DNA from: Bacteriovorax sp037444575 | GTDB taxonomy: Bacteria; Bdellovibrionota; Bacteriovoracia; Bacteriovoracales; Bacteriovoracaceae | DNA length: 64,000 nucleotides | Reading direction: 5' to 3' | Assembly (NCBI GenBank): GCA_037444575.1 | Contig: JBBIME010000005.1 | Coordinates: 62,001-126,000, forward strand | Shown here: in pieces, positions 54,513-63,356 of the stretch | Position numbering within the stretch: position 1 is the stretch's first letter | Layout of the letters: each line of letters opens with the position of its first letter | Position numbers and translations under genes: made by a program | Notes under the pieces: model-generated | Seen by the model: only the letters and a program-made list of their open reading frames with translations | What the model was told of the DNA's origin: nothing | Database searches by the model: none

Positions 54513-54531
54513 AATAGTCCACTGGACTATT
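54513..54531. other. Near-perfect inverted repeat after the bactofilin gene
   Basis: AATAGTCCA (54513-54521) and TGGACTATT (54523-54531) are 9-base arms with a single base between them. No T run follows on the minus strand. It could be a weak terminator or a dimeric regulator operator upstream of the atp promoter. Confidence 0.45.
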
Positions 54532-54538
54532 ACTTCAG

Positions 54539-54892
54539 CTAAGAATTTTGAACGTTTTTCTTATCGCGCATTTTTGTCGTTCCGTGGAATATAACGCCTT
54601 CTTCTACAATCAAACTTGGCGTAGTGATAATTCCTTCAAAACGTGCTGGTTTTAGAATTTCAACGCGCGAGCTTGCTTTAATATTTCCCTTCACAGATCC
54701 CGCGATGATGATGATATTGGCGTTGATGTCAGCGTTGATGATAGCTCCTTCGGAGATAACAACAGTGTCGTTTGAGAATACGCTTCCATTTACAATTCCT
54801 GCAATTCGGGCCGTTCCATTGAAGGATAAATTTCCTTCAAACTTACAGCCTTCTTCAATAATGGCAGAAACTTCACCGCGGCGTCTTTCCAT
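54539..54892 (-). CDS. Bactofilin cytoskeletal protein
   Basis: A 117-residue bactofilin (DUF583/PF04519): a right-handed beta-helix built of short strands with regular hydrophobic and Gly spacing. Examples are EGCKFEGNLSFNGTARIAG, VNGSVFSNDTVVISEGA, GSVKGNIKASSRVEILKPA and RFEGIITTPSLIVEEGV. These proteins polymerise without nucleotide into filaments. The frame is open to 54934, but AAGGGT before ATG 54890-54892 (MERRRGE) sets the start. It directly follows parB. A bactofilin scaffold for ParAB is known in Myxococcus, so a chromosome-segregation role is a reasonable inference. Confidence 0.88.
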   Translation of the reverse strand: MERRRGEVSAIIEEGCKFEGNLSFNGTARIAGIVNGSVFSNDTVVISEGAIINADINANIIIIAGSVKGNIKASSRVEILKPARFEGIITTPSLIVEEGVIFHGTTKMRDKKNVQNS

Positions 54893-54961
54893 GAACATAC
54901 CCTTCTGAAATAAAAAGTGGTCCCATAGGACCACTCTTTAAAATTTTTTTCTAGCTTTATT

Positions 54962-55888
54962 CTACTTTGATAATAGGAACTCATAAATATCGTTAAATTC
55001 TGCCTCATTGCTGAATTTCAACACAAATTGACCTGCTCCGTTCTTTCCAGAGTTAATGGCAAAGTGATATCCCGTTTTCTGTTCAAGAGTCTTTCTAAAT
55101 TGATCAAGTTTTTCATCAAAAAATGGATTTTTTCTAGCAGCTTTTTCTTTTAGGGGTTTTTTAGCCTTTATTCCGTTTTCTAAGTCGCGAACCGACCAAT
55201 TATTAGAAACAGCTTCATTGGCGAGTCTAATGGCATCTTCGCGCTCTTTAACAGCTGCTAAAATCTTAGCGTGTCCAAAAGATAAAACTTCTTTTTGAAG
55301 TAAATCAATAACTGGTCGAGGAAGATTTAAAATTCTTAGAAAGTTCGCAACAGTTGAACGCTCTTTTCCAAGTTTTTTCGCAACATCTTCTTGAGTAAGT
55401 TTGTATTCATTCATCAGTTGATAATAAGCAAGTGCTTCTTCAACACAGTTAAGATCTGAACGTTGAACGTTTTCAATGATCGACATGATCATTTTCTCAC
55501 GATCAGTTGCTCTTTTAACCACAACTGGAACTTGCTCCAGACCAGCTTTTTTAGCTGCTCTTAATCGTCTCTCACCTGCTACCAGTTCGTATTGACCATT
55601 TTCAAGTTCGGCAACGATAAGGGGCTGAATAATTCCATTTTCTTTAATTGATTCTGAAAGCTCTTCCAAATCTTTTTCTTTGAAAATTTTTCTAGGTTGA
55701 TTTGGGTTCGTTTTGATCGAACCAACATCAACAAGAAGTGGAGTATTTTCAATGCGCACTTCTACTTCTTTTTCTTCAGTTGTAGGTGCTGCAAAATGAT
55801 TATTATATGTTTGATTAATTACTGACTGTGGTGTCGATTCTTGAAGTAATGAAGCGATCCCTTTACCTAATGCTAATTTTTTGGCCAT
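54962..55888 (-). CDS. parB: Chromosome partitioning protein ParB (Spo0J)
   Basis: CTP-dependent clamp that loads on parS. The 308 residues have the CTP-binding/ParB-N domain (TNPNQPRKIFKEKDLEEL, ELVAGERRLRAAKKAG) with GERRxRA-type box II. The helix-turn-helix domain (LTQEDVAKKLGKERSTVANF, then LRILNLP) and a C-terminal dimerisation segment follow. It follows parA by 15 bases. Two parS-like sites lie 1-4 kb upstream. Confidence 0.96.
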   Translation of the reverse strand: MAKKLALGKGIASLLQESTPQSVINQTYNNHFAAPTTEEKEVEVRIENTPLLVDVGSIKTNPNQPRKIFKEKDLEELSESIKENGIIQPLIVAELENGQYELVAGERRLRAAKKAGLEQVPVVVKRATDREKMIMSIIENVQRSDLNCVEEALAYYQLMNEYKLTQEDVAKKLGKERSTVANFLRILNLPRPVIDLLQKEVLSFGHAKILAAVKEREDAIRLANEAVSNNWSVRDLENGIKAKKPLKEKAARKNPFFDEKLDQFRKTLEQKTGYHFAINSGKNGAGQFVLKFSNEAEFNDIYEFLLSK

Positions 55889-55903
55889 AACAACTCCGTA
55901 AGC

Positions 55904-56803
55904 TTATTGCTGAAATGATTGGTTTCCATCAAAGTTAATATTTTCAAGAGACGGTAGAATATCCATGATTAATTCTTCAGAATTTTTTTCTGAATCGATA
56001 TTCACCGCTGCAACTTTTGATGGCCCATTGTTTTTGAAACGTTCTTTCAAAATAAGTTCCTTGGCCAAAGCGAGATAGGCTTCACTGCCCTTAGATTCAA
56101 TATCATAAAGAATGATTGGCTTACCAAAACTTGGACATTCTGCAAGCTTCACATTTCTTGGGATAATAGTATTAAAAACAACATCGCCGAAATGAGATTT
56201 AATTTCATTGGCAACTTGTTTATGTAATCCAGAACGCGAATCGTACATAGTAAGTAAAATTCCATCTAATTCTAGATTTGGATTTAATGATGAACGAATA
56301 AGTTTAACTGTATTTAATAATTGGGCCAATCCTTCCATTGCTAAATATTCTGTCTGCATTGGAACAATATAAGAGTTCGCTGCATTCAGAGCATTCACCG
56401 TCAAAAGACCAAGCGAAGGTGGACAGTCTATAATGATATAGTCGTAATCTTTTTCAACAGTTTTAAAGGCATTCTTTAATTTTGATTCGCGAGCAAACAA
56501 ACTTACCAATTCAATTTCTGCTCCTGATAAATTGTTATCAGATGGACAGATATGAAAACATGGAAGTTCAGTTTCATAGATTGCTTCTTTAAGACTGATC
56601 TGCCCTATTAACGCGTGGTATATATTTTTTTGAGAAAACGTTTCTTTAGATAGCCCAATACTAATGCTCCCGTTTCCTTGAGGGTCAAGATCAATTAGTA
56701 GAGTTCTTTTCTCGGCTACTGCTAGACACGCCGCCAAATTCACCGACGATGTAGTCTTGCCAACACCACCTTTTTGGTTCATCATTGCTATAATTTTAGC
56801 CAT
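55904..56803 (-). CDS. parA: Chromosome partitioning ATPase ParA (Soj)
   Basis: A 299-residue deviant-Walker ATPase. It starts MAKIIAMMNQKGGVGKTTSS (signature Lys in KGGVGKTT), then LLIDLDPQGN and YDYIIIDCPPSLGLLTVNAL. Typical Soj length with a short extra C-terminal tail. AAGGAG before the ATG. Operon rsmG-parA-parB-bactofilin. Confidence 0.96.
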   Translation of the reverse strand: MAKIIAMMNQKGGVGKTTSSVNLAACLAVAEKRTLLIDLDPQGNGSISIGLSKETFSQKNIYHALIGQISLKEAIYETELPCFHICPSDNNLSGAEIELVSLFARESKLKNAFKTVEKDYDYIIIDCPPSLGLLTVNALNAANSYIVPMQTEYLAMEGLAQLLNTVKLIRSSLNPNLELDGILLTMYDSRSGLHKQVANEIKSHFGDVVFNTIIPRNVKLAECPSFGKPIILYDIESKGSEAYLALAKELILKERFKNNGPSKVAAVNIDSEKNSEELIMDILPSLENINFDGNQSFQQ

Positions 56804-56856
56804 TTAGACTCCTTCTCATACATAATTTGAATGAGTATTTATACAAGTTTTTGTAA

Positions 56857-57495
56857 CTAAAGTAACTCAGAAAATTTAATAATTTTTTCAGTTTGAATTG
56901 TTCCACGTAGAACTTTTCTATTTTTAAAGCCCAACAACACGCGACCTTCAGTGCCTGGTACATCATAGGCTTTTTCTTCAATCAACTCCCAGTTGCTCTC
57001 GATCATTTCCTCGATGTCTTCCAGCTCATAGAAGTTTGGTCCTTTATAAAAGAAGACGTACAAAGTTTTATTGGTCCTTAGCATTGGAAGATAGTCGCTA
57101 ACTTTTCCCACTCCCTTGAAGGTAATGACAGTATCAACATCAAAGTCGACTGTTTCCAATCTTTGATGTTTTAAAAAAACATTCGTTAATCCCAACGCAG
57201 CTGCGATCTTCTGGACCACCTGTGCCTTTTTAGCTCGCGCTTCAAAGCCAATAAATTTCTTATCTGGATTATTGAAGGCCAAGGGCAGTATTGGAAATCC
57301 TCCACCGAAGCCAACGTCAACCATTAGCTTTGTTTCCTCAAGAGCATTTCTAAAAACTTTGCTTTCAGTTTGAGGTAAAACGGAATCAATGATTTGCTTT
57401 TGATAAAATTCTTCTGGAGAAGTAATTCTTGTCAAATTAATGCCAGCAAATTCTCCAGTAAGCAGATCTAGGTATTTTTTACTAAATTCTTTCAT
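56857..57495 (-). CDS. rsmG: 16S rRNA (guanine-527-N7) methyltransferase RsmG
   Basis: A 212-residue SAM-dependent methyltransferase. It has the glycine loop VDVGFGGGFPILPLAF and the downstream FIGFEARAKKAQVVQ, which aligns with the canonical EpsrkK region. The family N-terminus NLTRITSPEEFYQKQIIDSV is present. It overlaps the mnmG stop by one base. A parS-like sequence (56899-56914) lies within the coding region near its 3' end. Confidence 0.9.
   Translation of the reverse strand: MKEFSKKYLDLLTGEFAGINLTRITSPEEFYQKQIIDSVLPQTESKVFRNALEETKLMVDVGFGGGFPILPLAFNNPDKKFIGFEARAKKAQVVQKIAAALGLTNVFLKHQRLETVDFDVDTVITFKGVGKVSDYLPMLRTNKTLYVFFYKGPNFYELEDIEEMIESNWELIEEKAYDVPGTEGRVLLGFKNRKVLRGTIQTEKIIKFSELL
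56899..56914. promoter_or_regulatory. parS-like site 1
   Basis: TGTTCCACGTAGAACT inside rsmG. It shares 17 consecutive bases with site 2 and resembles the bacterial parS consensus TGTTTCACGTGAAACA, with a GTTC...GAAC imperfect palindrome. It lies about 100 bases upstream of parA. Confidence 0.7.
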
Positions 57496-59345
57496 TAAAT
57501 TATATTCCCGGCCACGTATGCTAGGGTAGCAGGTCTTATTCCTTCTATTCTTTGCAATTGGGCAAATGTTTCAGGTCGAATTGTCTTTATTCGGAGTTTG
57601 CACTCAAAAGAAATGTTCTTTGAATCAGCAAGCTCTTGCCAGTTAATCTTCTTTCGTCCCAAACGATTAATTCTTTCTGATTCAACAACAGCTCTATCGA
57701 TATAACCTTCATACTTAGTAGCGATGGCAATGGTTCTAACAACATCTAAGCTAAAAGCAACGCCGAGTCTTCGCGATTCACGATCAAGAACTTCAATTGG
57801 ATTATTATCTGGTCTCTTTAGAAGTTCTTTAAAACTGATATTGTTCTCTAGTGGACCGTAGCTGTATTCAATAAAGTAGTTTTTGTTTTCTACAGTAGTG
57901 TAAAACATCGTCGAATCAACCAACTTCTCTAATAGATCTACTTCTTCAAGGAGGTCTTCTTGGAATTGATCAATAGGATAATTCAATTCTAATTCTCTTC
58001 TGTATTTTCTCATGCGAGAGATAGTGTTGTCTTCTCTGACGTAAAGACGGTTTTCTGAACGAGCGGTAAACAAGCGATAAGGCTCATCTCTCTTATTTGT
58101 CACCAAATCTTCAATCATGACCCCAATATAGGAGTCATTTCTATCTAAAATAAGTGGATTTCGCCCTAAAAATGATAGGGCGGCGTTTATTCCAGCAATA
58201 ATTCCCTGTCCCGCAGCCTCTTCGTATCCAGAAGTCCCACAAACCTGGCCAGCAAAATATAATCCAGGAACTGAATGGTATTCCATTGAACGTGAAAGCT
58301 CTGTTGTATCTACGACGTCATATTCGACAGCGTAGCCATGAACTAGAATCTTGGCGTTCTCTAGACCATGAATTGTCTGGATAAAACTCTCTTGAACATC
58401 TTTTGGCAAAGAAGTCGATACTCCGTTGGGGTAAATTGAATCCAAATCCAACCCTTCAGGCTCAATAAAGACATGATGAACGTCCTTTTCAGTGTAACGA
58501 AAGGCTTTATCTTCTATGCTTGGACAATATCTAGGTCCAACTCCTTTGATCTGACCATTAAAAATGGGAGAACGTTCTTTGTTTGCTCTAATTATGGAAA
58601 GAGTTTGCGTGTTTGTCTTCGTTAAGTAGCAAGCGACCTGTATTGACTCTCTCGCAAAAGGAGAATTCATAGAATGGAAATTTCTTGTGCTAAAATCACT
58701 TTCTTGAGGATCTAGTTTTGAAAAATCTATTGTGTTTTTATCTAGTCTTGGAGGAGTTCCGGTTTTGAAACGACTTGGAAGTGTTTTGATCTCTGCAAAA
58801 AGCTCAATTAGACCAGGAGACTTTTCACAATCTACTCGCCCGCCCGACTTTTGCTCTTCGCCCGTATGAAGCTTTCCATTGAGAAAGGTTCCTGTCGTCA
58901 CAACTATTTTCTTTGAAGAATATGTTCCTTCATCTGTTTTAACAATAAATGCATCTTCAGATTTCTCAACTCTTTTCACCATTGTGCGAATGATTGTTAA
59001 ATTCTTAACAGAGGAAAGGAGTTCTTCTGCTTTTTTTGTATAGAGCTCTTTATCGATTTGAACTCGAGTCGATTGAACCGCAAAACCCTTTGACTCATTT
59101 AAAGTTCTGTACTGAATTCCGGCCATATCAGCAACAATTCCCATCAGTCCACCAAGAGCGTCAATCTCTCTTACAACTTGTCCCTTTCCCACTCCACCGA
59201 TAGCTGGATTGCATGGAGCGGAAGCCAGTCCAGAGTCCGGGCTTGAAATAAGTCCAACCTTCAATTCAAATTGCGAAGCAATCCATGCTGCTTCAGAACC
59301 AGCATGACCACCGCCAATAATTAGAATATCAAAACTATCTTTCAT
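57495..59345 (-). CDS. mnmG: tRNA U34 carboxymethylaminomethyl synthase, FAD subunit MnmG (GidA)
   Basis: With MnmE it modifies wobble uridine. The protein has the FAD Rossmann motif DILIIGGGHAGSEAAW, the reactive-Cys region GGRVDCEKSPG, LPSRFKTGTPPRLD and QVCGTSGYEEAAGQG. The frame is open to 59423, but the first 26 codons are non-homologous; ATG 59343-59345 gives 616 residues, the usual length. parS-like site 2 covers the ribosome-binding region immediately upstream. Confidence 0.96.
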   Translation of the reverse strand: MKDSFDILIIGGGHAGSEAAWIASQFELKVGLISSPDSGLASAPCNPAIGGVGKGQVVREIDALGGLMGIVADMAGIQYRTLNESKGFAVQSTRVQIDKELYTKKAEELLSSVKNLTIIRTMVKRVEKSEDAFIVKTDEGTYSSKKIVVTTGTFLNGKLHTGEEQKSGGRVDCEKSPGLIELFAEIKTLPSRFKTGTPPRLDKNTIDFSKLDPQESDFSTRNFHSMNSPFARESIQVACYLTKTNTQTLSIIRANKERSPIFNGQIKGVGPRYCPSIEDKAFRYTEKDVHHVFIEPEGLDLDSIYPNGVSTSLPKDVQESFIQTIHGLENAKILVHGYAVEYDVVDTTELSRSMEYHSVPGLYFAGQVCGTSGYEEAAGQGIIAGINAALSFLGRNPLILDRNDSYIGVMIEDLVTNKRDEPYRLFTARSENRLYVREDNTISRMRKYRRELELNYPIDQFQEDLLEEVDLLEKLVDSTMFYTTVENKNYFIEYSYGPLENNISFKELLKRPDNNPIEVLDRESRRLGVAFSLDVVRTIAIATKYEGYIDRAVVESERINRLGRKKINWQELADSKNISFECKLRIKTIRPETFAQLQRIEGIRPATLAYVAGNII

Positions 59346-59347
59346 AT

Positions 59348-59363
59348 TGTTCCACGTAGAACA
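59348..59363. promoter_or_regulatory. parS-like site 2
   Basis: TGTTCCACGTAGAACA, almost palindromic, lying just before the mnmG start. It is identical over 15 bases to site 1 within rsmG. ParB bound here would cover the mnmG translation start region of the DNA, so binding could also affect transcription. Confidence 0.75.
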
Positions 59364-59407
59364 TTTAATAATGGATGTGAATAAGTAATATAATTTTTTA
59401 GAAAAGA

Positions 59408-60901
59408 CTATTTCCCAATGCAAAAATTTGAGAATATGGAATTAAGTACATCATCCGGAGAAAGAATCCCGATCAATTCACTCAAATAATTAGAAAAAAT
59501 ATTAACCTCAGAAGACAAGATCGCAATATCATCTATCCCTTTGATTTTATTAACAAATTCAGACTTTTTTAAATATAATGTGTTTATGCACGCACGATGT
59601 CTATCTAGTAAAATCGGTGAGTTAGCAGTTAGTTCTTTAAATTTAGTCGAAATTTGGCCCTTTACAAATGGTTCTATAGGGGCAGAGGGCAACTCTGATT
59701 CAGAACTGGGATGCGCAGCTCTCGCAGCTGGTTCTATAGGGGCAATTAATTTTGAAAGTGGTTCTATAGAACCAGATGAACTAAAATTTAACATTGGTCC
59801 TATAGAACCAGATTCAAAACTAGCAGTAGCTAAGAAATTTGAACGAATTTTTGATAAATCTAAAAGTGATAAATGGTGGGTAAAATTCTCTTTATCAGAG
59901 TGAGAAATAAGTAAAATATCAAACTCAATTCCTGCTAATTTATCGAGATAAGCAGGAGTTGTTTCAAAGGGATTAATAATTAAAATTTTAAAAAAAGAGC
60001 GCTGTAAAATTTCAAAGGCCCGATCAATTCCGATGTTTTCAATGACGTCACTTGATTCGCGAATTCCAGCTGTATCTACCAATTTATAATTGGTCCCATC
60101 AATGTGGATGAGCTCAGTTATGTAGTCTCTAGTTGTTCCAGCAATATTAGAAACGATGGAGCGGTTTTGTTTAACCAAAAGATTAAAGAGAGAGCTCTTT
60201 CCTGCATTGGTTTGCCCAACGAGGACAACCTCCGGAGCAAGAAGTGAAGAAACATTCCCTTGGGTGCGAGTGTGAAGAGAATCGAGAATTTTAGAAAAAT
60301 GAGTGAAAGAATCATTAAATAATTTTTTGGACTCTTCCTCCCCTACATCTTCTGAAAAATCGATCGATAACTCAACTGCAGCCTTTAATTTTAAAAAACT
60401 ATCGTAAAGCGCAAGATACTGGCCATGGAGCTCGCCCTGGAGAATGTCGAGTCCTTGGGAGAGCATTAAATTTGAATTGGCATTCAAAAGCATATCGAGA
60501 CCCTCTACTTGAGAGAGGGATAATTTTTTATTTTTTAAAGCACGGTAGGTAAATTCACCGGGGTGGGCAGAGCGAAATCCCGCTTCTTTAATAAAAAGAT
60601 TTAGGATGCGTTGAACGTTGAGCTGATTGCCGTGAACAGAGAGCTCAAGAACATTTTCCCCTGTATAGCTTTGACCTTCTGGAAAAAAGACAAGAAGACC
60701 ATTATCCCAAACTTGATCACCAGAAAGAATATTCGTTAAATATGAATAGCGAGGTTTGACTTTAGAAAGTGAAAAAGAAAAAAAAGACTGAAGTGACAAA
60801 AGTGATTTGAAACCCGAGATCCTTATAATTGCAATTGCAGTATTGGCGTCAGTGCCAGTACTGCATGCAATAATCGGTGAATCATCAGTGTAAAAACTCA
60901 T
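59408..60901 (-). CDS. mnmE: tRNA modification GTPase MnmE (TrmE) with an inserted repeat segment
   Basis: A 497-residue partner of MnmG. The N-terminal folate-binding domain (IACSTGTDANTAIAIIRISG), helical domain, G domain and C-terminal CIGK (Cys494) are all present. The G domain has P-loop GQTNAGKS (229-236), TTRDY and DTAGIRE. Two oddities stand out. The G4 NKxD position reads SHSD. A low-complexity insert of about 50 residues (about 363-415) with repeated (G/A)(S/P)I(E/G)P units separates the G domain from the C-terminal helices; typical MnmE is about 450-460 residues. Confidence 0.93.
   Translation of the reverse strand: MSFYTDDSPIIACSTGTDANTAIAIIRISGFKSLLSLQSFFSFSLSKVKPRYSYLTNILSGDQVWDNGLLVFFPEGQSYTGENVLELSVHGNQLNVQRILNLFIKEAGFRSAHPGEFTYRALKNKKLSLSQVEGLDMLLNANSNLMLSQGLDILQGELHGQYLALYDSFLKLKAAVELSIDFSEDVGEEESKKLFNDSFTHFSKILDSLHTRTQGNVSSLLAPEVVLVGQTNAGKSSLFNLLVKQNRSIVSNIAGTTRDYITELIHIDGTNYKLVDTAGIRESSDVIENIGIDRAFEILQRSFFKILIINPFETTPAYLDKLAGIEFDILLISHSDKENFTHHLSLLDLSKIRSNFLATASFESGSIGPMLNFSSSGSIEPLSKLIAPIEPAARAAHPSSESELPSAPIEPFVKGQISTKFKELTANSPILLDRHRACINTLYLKKSEFVNKIKGIDDIAILSSEVNIFSNYLSELIGILSPDDVLNSIFSNFCIGK
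59670..59809 (-). repeat. Four in-frame GGTTCTATAG-type units inside mnmE
   Basis: The 10-base core GGTTCTATAG (or GGTCCTATAG) begins at 59670, 59730, 59760 and 59796. The spacings of 60, 30 and 36 bases all keep frame. At 59760 it is the full 14-base palindrome GGTTCTATAGAACC, and at 59796 nearly so. Confidence 0.8.
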
Positions 60902-60916
60902 AATCTAACATTTTTT

Positions 60917-62398
60917 TTAATCGGCCATTCTGTAAACAAGGGCCTGTTGAGCGACACCAACAACTGTCGACACAAAAATATAAAGAACAAGCCCAGCTGG
61001 TAAGCTCTTCATGATGAATGCAAAAACAACAGGCATAAACATCATAATCTTTTGTTGAGTTGGATCCACTGTCGTTTGTGGAGTCAATTTTTGTTGAGCA
61101 AGCATCGCAATTCCCATTAGTACTGGAAGTACATAAAATGGATCGTGAATACTTAAGTCATGAATCCATCCGTAAAAAGGAGCTCCAACAAGCTCAACTG
61201 CACTGTAAAGAACGCGATAGATTGCAAAGAAAAATGGCATTTGAAGAAGAAGTGGCAAACATCCACTCAATGGATTTGCGCCTGCTTTTTTGAAAAGATC
61301 CATTGTCTCTTTTTGCATTTTTTGTGGTTCATCTTTGTATTTTTCTTTAATTTTGTTCAACTCAGGTTGAATCTGTTGCATCTTTTTCATACTCTTAAAC
61401 GATTTATACTGAAGAGGAAAAGTAACCAATCGAATAAGGATTGTTAGAAGAATAATCGCAATACCGTAGTTAGGAATATATTTGTAAATGAATTGAAGTC
61501 CGCGAAGAATTGGCACAGCTAAGACAGCGAAAAATCCAAAATCTACTGATAAATGAAGATTATCACCTAGAGAAATAAGAGTGTCGTAATTTTTCTTTGT
61601 AAAAACTAAATCACCTGTAAAAGATTTCGCCGCTGTTGGAATTTCAACAATCATTTGACCAGCTTCAGTCGTTTTATACTTTGCTGCTGTTTTATCTTTT
61701 AAAACAAGTGCAAATAAGTGGTAATTGAAATCAACTCCAAACCATTTAAGTGTTGCATCCTCTTCTTTGTCTTTAGACACGGCAATGTGGTTTACATCAT
61801 TGCTATAAAGAGCAAATTGGCGAACTTGTCCGTTATCCAACTTCTTAGCCTTAGCATCGAAAACAAAGCGAAATTTATATGGCTTTTCAGAAGATAAATT
61901 AAAATTAACTCGTCCATTGTCTAAAATTGTAGATGTAAATGTTACACCGTAATTTAAGTTTTTTCCTACAAGCTTATTTGGTCCCTGTGGTTCCATTTGG
62001 AAAAAAAGATCCGTTGGACCGTAGTCCGTTACGACTTGAATGCGAAGAGGAGTTGCTGAATCAGTAAGAGAACCAAAGCTGAAAACAGAATTTGGATTCT
62101 TCATTTCAGTAACAGAGAGATCATTGTTGATTTTAAATTCAAATCCATCTTTTTTAAGAGTATTTGATGTAATTGTCATTGGCTGTGGAGCTGCTGTTGC
62201 CCCTGTAGCACTCAATGTAGCTGGAGTTGCTGTCGAAGAAGTTTTTTCTTCAGCTTTAGCCGCAGTAGCTTCTTGCTTTACAGTAGATTTAAGAGTGTTT
62301 TCAGTATTTTTTGGAGCAAAGAAATATTGCCAACCAAAAAGAACAATACCAGAGAGAAGAACGGCAACAAATGCGCGCTTTTGATCAGAATTTAACAT
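60917..62398 (-). CDS. yidC: Membrane protein insertase YidC
   Basis: A 493-residue Oxa1-family insertase. It has an N-terminal helix (RAFVAVLLSGIVLFGWQYFF), an Ala/Thr-rich linker and a periplasmic beta domain (about 70-270). The conserved five-helix core follows, with YGIAIILLTILIRLVTFPLQ, a coiled cytoplasmic loop (QPELNKIKEKYKDEPQKMQ) and GCLPLLLQMPFFFAIYRVL. It lies between yidD and mnmE; the usual jag/khpB gene between yidC and mnmE is missing. Confidence 0.97.
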   Translation of the reverse strand: MLNSDQKRAFVAVLLSGIVLFGWQYFFAPKNTENTLKSTVKQEATAAKAEEKTSSTATPATLSATGATAAPQPMTITSNTLKKDGFEFKINNDLSVTEMKNPNSVFSFGSLTDSATPLRIQVVTDYGPTDLFFQMEPQGPNKLVGKNLNYGVTFTSTILDNGRVNFNLSSEKPYKFRFVFDAKAKKLDNGQVRQFALYSNDVNHIAVSKDKEEDATLKWFGVDFNYHLFALVLKDKTAAKYKTTEAGQMIVEIPTAAKSFTGDLVFTKKNYDTLISLGDNLHLSVDFGFFAVLAVPILRGLQFIYKYIPNYGIAIILLTILIRLVTFPLQYKSFKSMKKMQQIQPELNKIKEKYKDEPQKMQKETMDLFKKAGANPLSGCLPLLLQMPFFFAIYRVLYSAVELVGAPFYGWIHDLSIHDPFYVLPVLMGIAMLAQQKLTPQTTVDPTQQKIMMFMPVVFAFIMKSLPAGLVLYIFVSTVVGVAQQALVYRMAD

Positions 62399-62416
62399 GA
62401 AAAAAACTCCAATAAA

Positions 62417-62632
62417 TTATTGCTTAGGAACGGGATCGTGGCCGCCTTCGCAAAAGGGATGACATCTAATTATTCGTCGTGATGAATACCATAGAGCGCG
62501 ATGAATTGGAAACTGTTGAAAGCACTCTTTTGAATATTCCGAACAACTCGGATAAAAGCGACATTTCGGTCCCAATAATGGCGAGATAAAATATTGATAA
62601 AATCGAATGGGAAGAATAAATAAATTTTTCAT
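62417..62632 (-). CDS. yidD: Membrane protein insertion efficiency factor YidD
   Basis: A 71-residue protein with the full family pattern FYQYFISPLLGPKCRFYPSC, SEYSKE, RIIRCHPFCEGGHDPVP. It overlaps the end of rnpA by four bases and precedes yidC, the standard origin-proximal order. Confidence 0.93.
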   Translation of the reverse strand: MKNLFILPIRFYQYFISPLLGPKCRFYPSCSEYSKECFQQFPIHRALWYSSRRIIRCHPFCEGGHDPVPKQ

Positions 62633-63006
62633 TGTCCCCTATTGATTTGGCGATGAAGATAATAAAAAAACTCATCTATGTTTTTTAAGAGTGACTGCTC
62701 TTTTAGATCCTGGCTCCCATTAACAAGTTCACGGTTCCAAGAAACAACAAAAAGAATATCAGTCCCCAAGAACTTATACTTAGATTGACGGAAATATTCA
62801 CGGATCAATCGCTTTAAACGATTGCGATCGTGAGCCTTTCCAATTTTTTTTGGAACGCTCAAACCAATGCGAGTTTGATTAAAAGAATTTCTCTTATAAT
62901 AGATGATTAATGAGGGCTTTTTGAACGAAAGAGAATCGACTTTAAGCTCAGAAAAATCGCTGGCCGAGAGAAGGCGAAATTTTTTTTCAAACCGACTATC
63001 GGCCAC
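62629..63006 (-). CDS. rnpA: Ribonuclease P protein component
   Basis: A 125-residue basic protein that assists the RNA subunit in tRNA 5' maturation. The RNR motif is present (KKIGKAHDRNRLKRLIREYF) after IGLSVP. The start is GTG at 63006, six bases after the rpmH stop, in keeping with coupled translation. Confidence 0.93.
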   Translation of the reverse strand: MADSRFEKKFRLLSASDFSELKVDSLSFKKPSLIIYYKRNSFNQTRIGLSVPKKIGKAHDRNRLKRLIREYFRQSKYKFLGTDILFVVSWNRELVNGSQDLKEQSLLKNIDEFFYYLHRQINRGQ

Positions 63007-63012
63007 AAACTA

Positions 63013-63165
63013 TTACTTAGTACTAGAAGATACTGTTAAGCGAGCGCGACCTTTTGCTCTTCTTGCTTTAATTACATTCTTCCCGCCTGGACTAGCCATT
63101 CTTTTAAGGAATCCATGTACTCTTAATCTTTTTAATTTTTTTGGTTGCCACGTTCTTTTGCTCAT
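63013..63165 (-). CDS. rpmH: Large-subunit ribosomal protein bL34
   Basis: Fifty residues: MSKRTWQPKKLKRLRVHGFL followed by KRMASPGGKNVIKARRAKGR and a short C-terminal tail. This is the classic L34 pattern (TxQPxxxKRxRxHGFRxRM). It is the first gene of the rpmH-rnpA-yidD-yidC group and divergent from dnaA. Confidence 0.97.
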   Translation of the reverse strand: MSKRTWQPKKLKRLRVHGFLKRMASPGGKNVIKARRAKGRARLTVSSSTK

Positions 63166-63209
63166 TTAGCTATCCTCTAAAAAACACAATAAAATATTGA
63201 AGAGATACG

Positions 63210-63236
63210 ATTATATTTTCTTTTGTGAAAGGTCAA
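63210..63236 (-). promoter_or_regulatory. Probable rpmH promoter
   Basis: On the minus strand TTGACC (63231-63236) and a perfect TATAAT (63210-63215) are separated by 15 bases, slightly shorter than ideal, about 45 bases upstream of the rpmH ATG. Confidence 0.5.
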
Positions 63237-63356
63237 TCATAAACAGGCCGCGTCAGTTGTAAGAAAATGTGAAATTATGTTTTATTGCTATTAACTTTGG
63301 GGCCATGCTACATCTTTCCACCACAGAATTTTTGGCAGACTTTCGGAGCACACACA

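Noticed and set aside
54624..54908. Plus-strand frame opposite the bactofilin gene
   Set aside because: Mirror of the regular beta-helix coding pattern; no start signals of its own.
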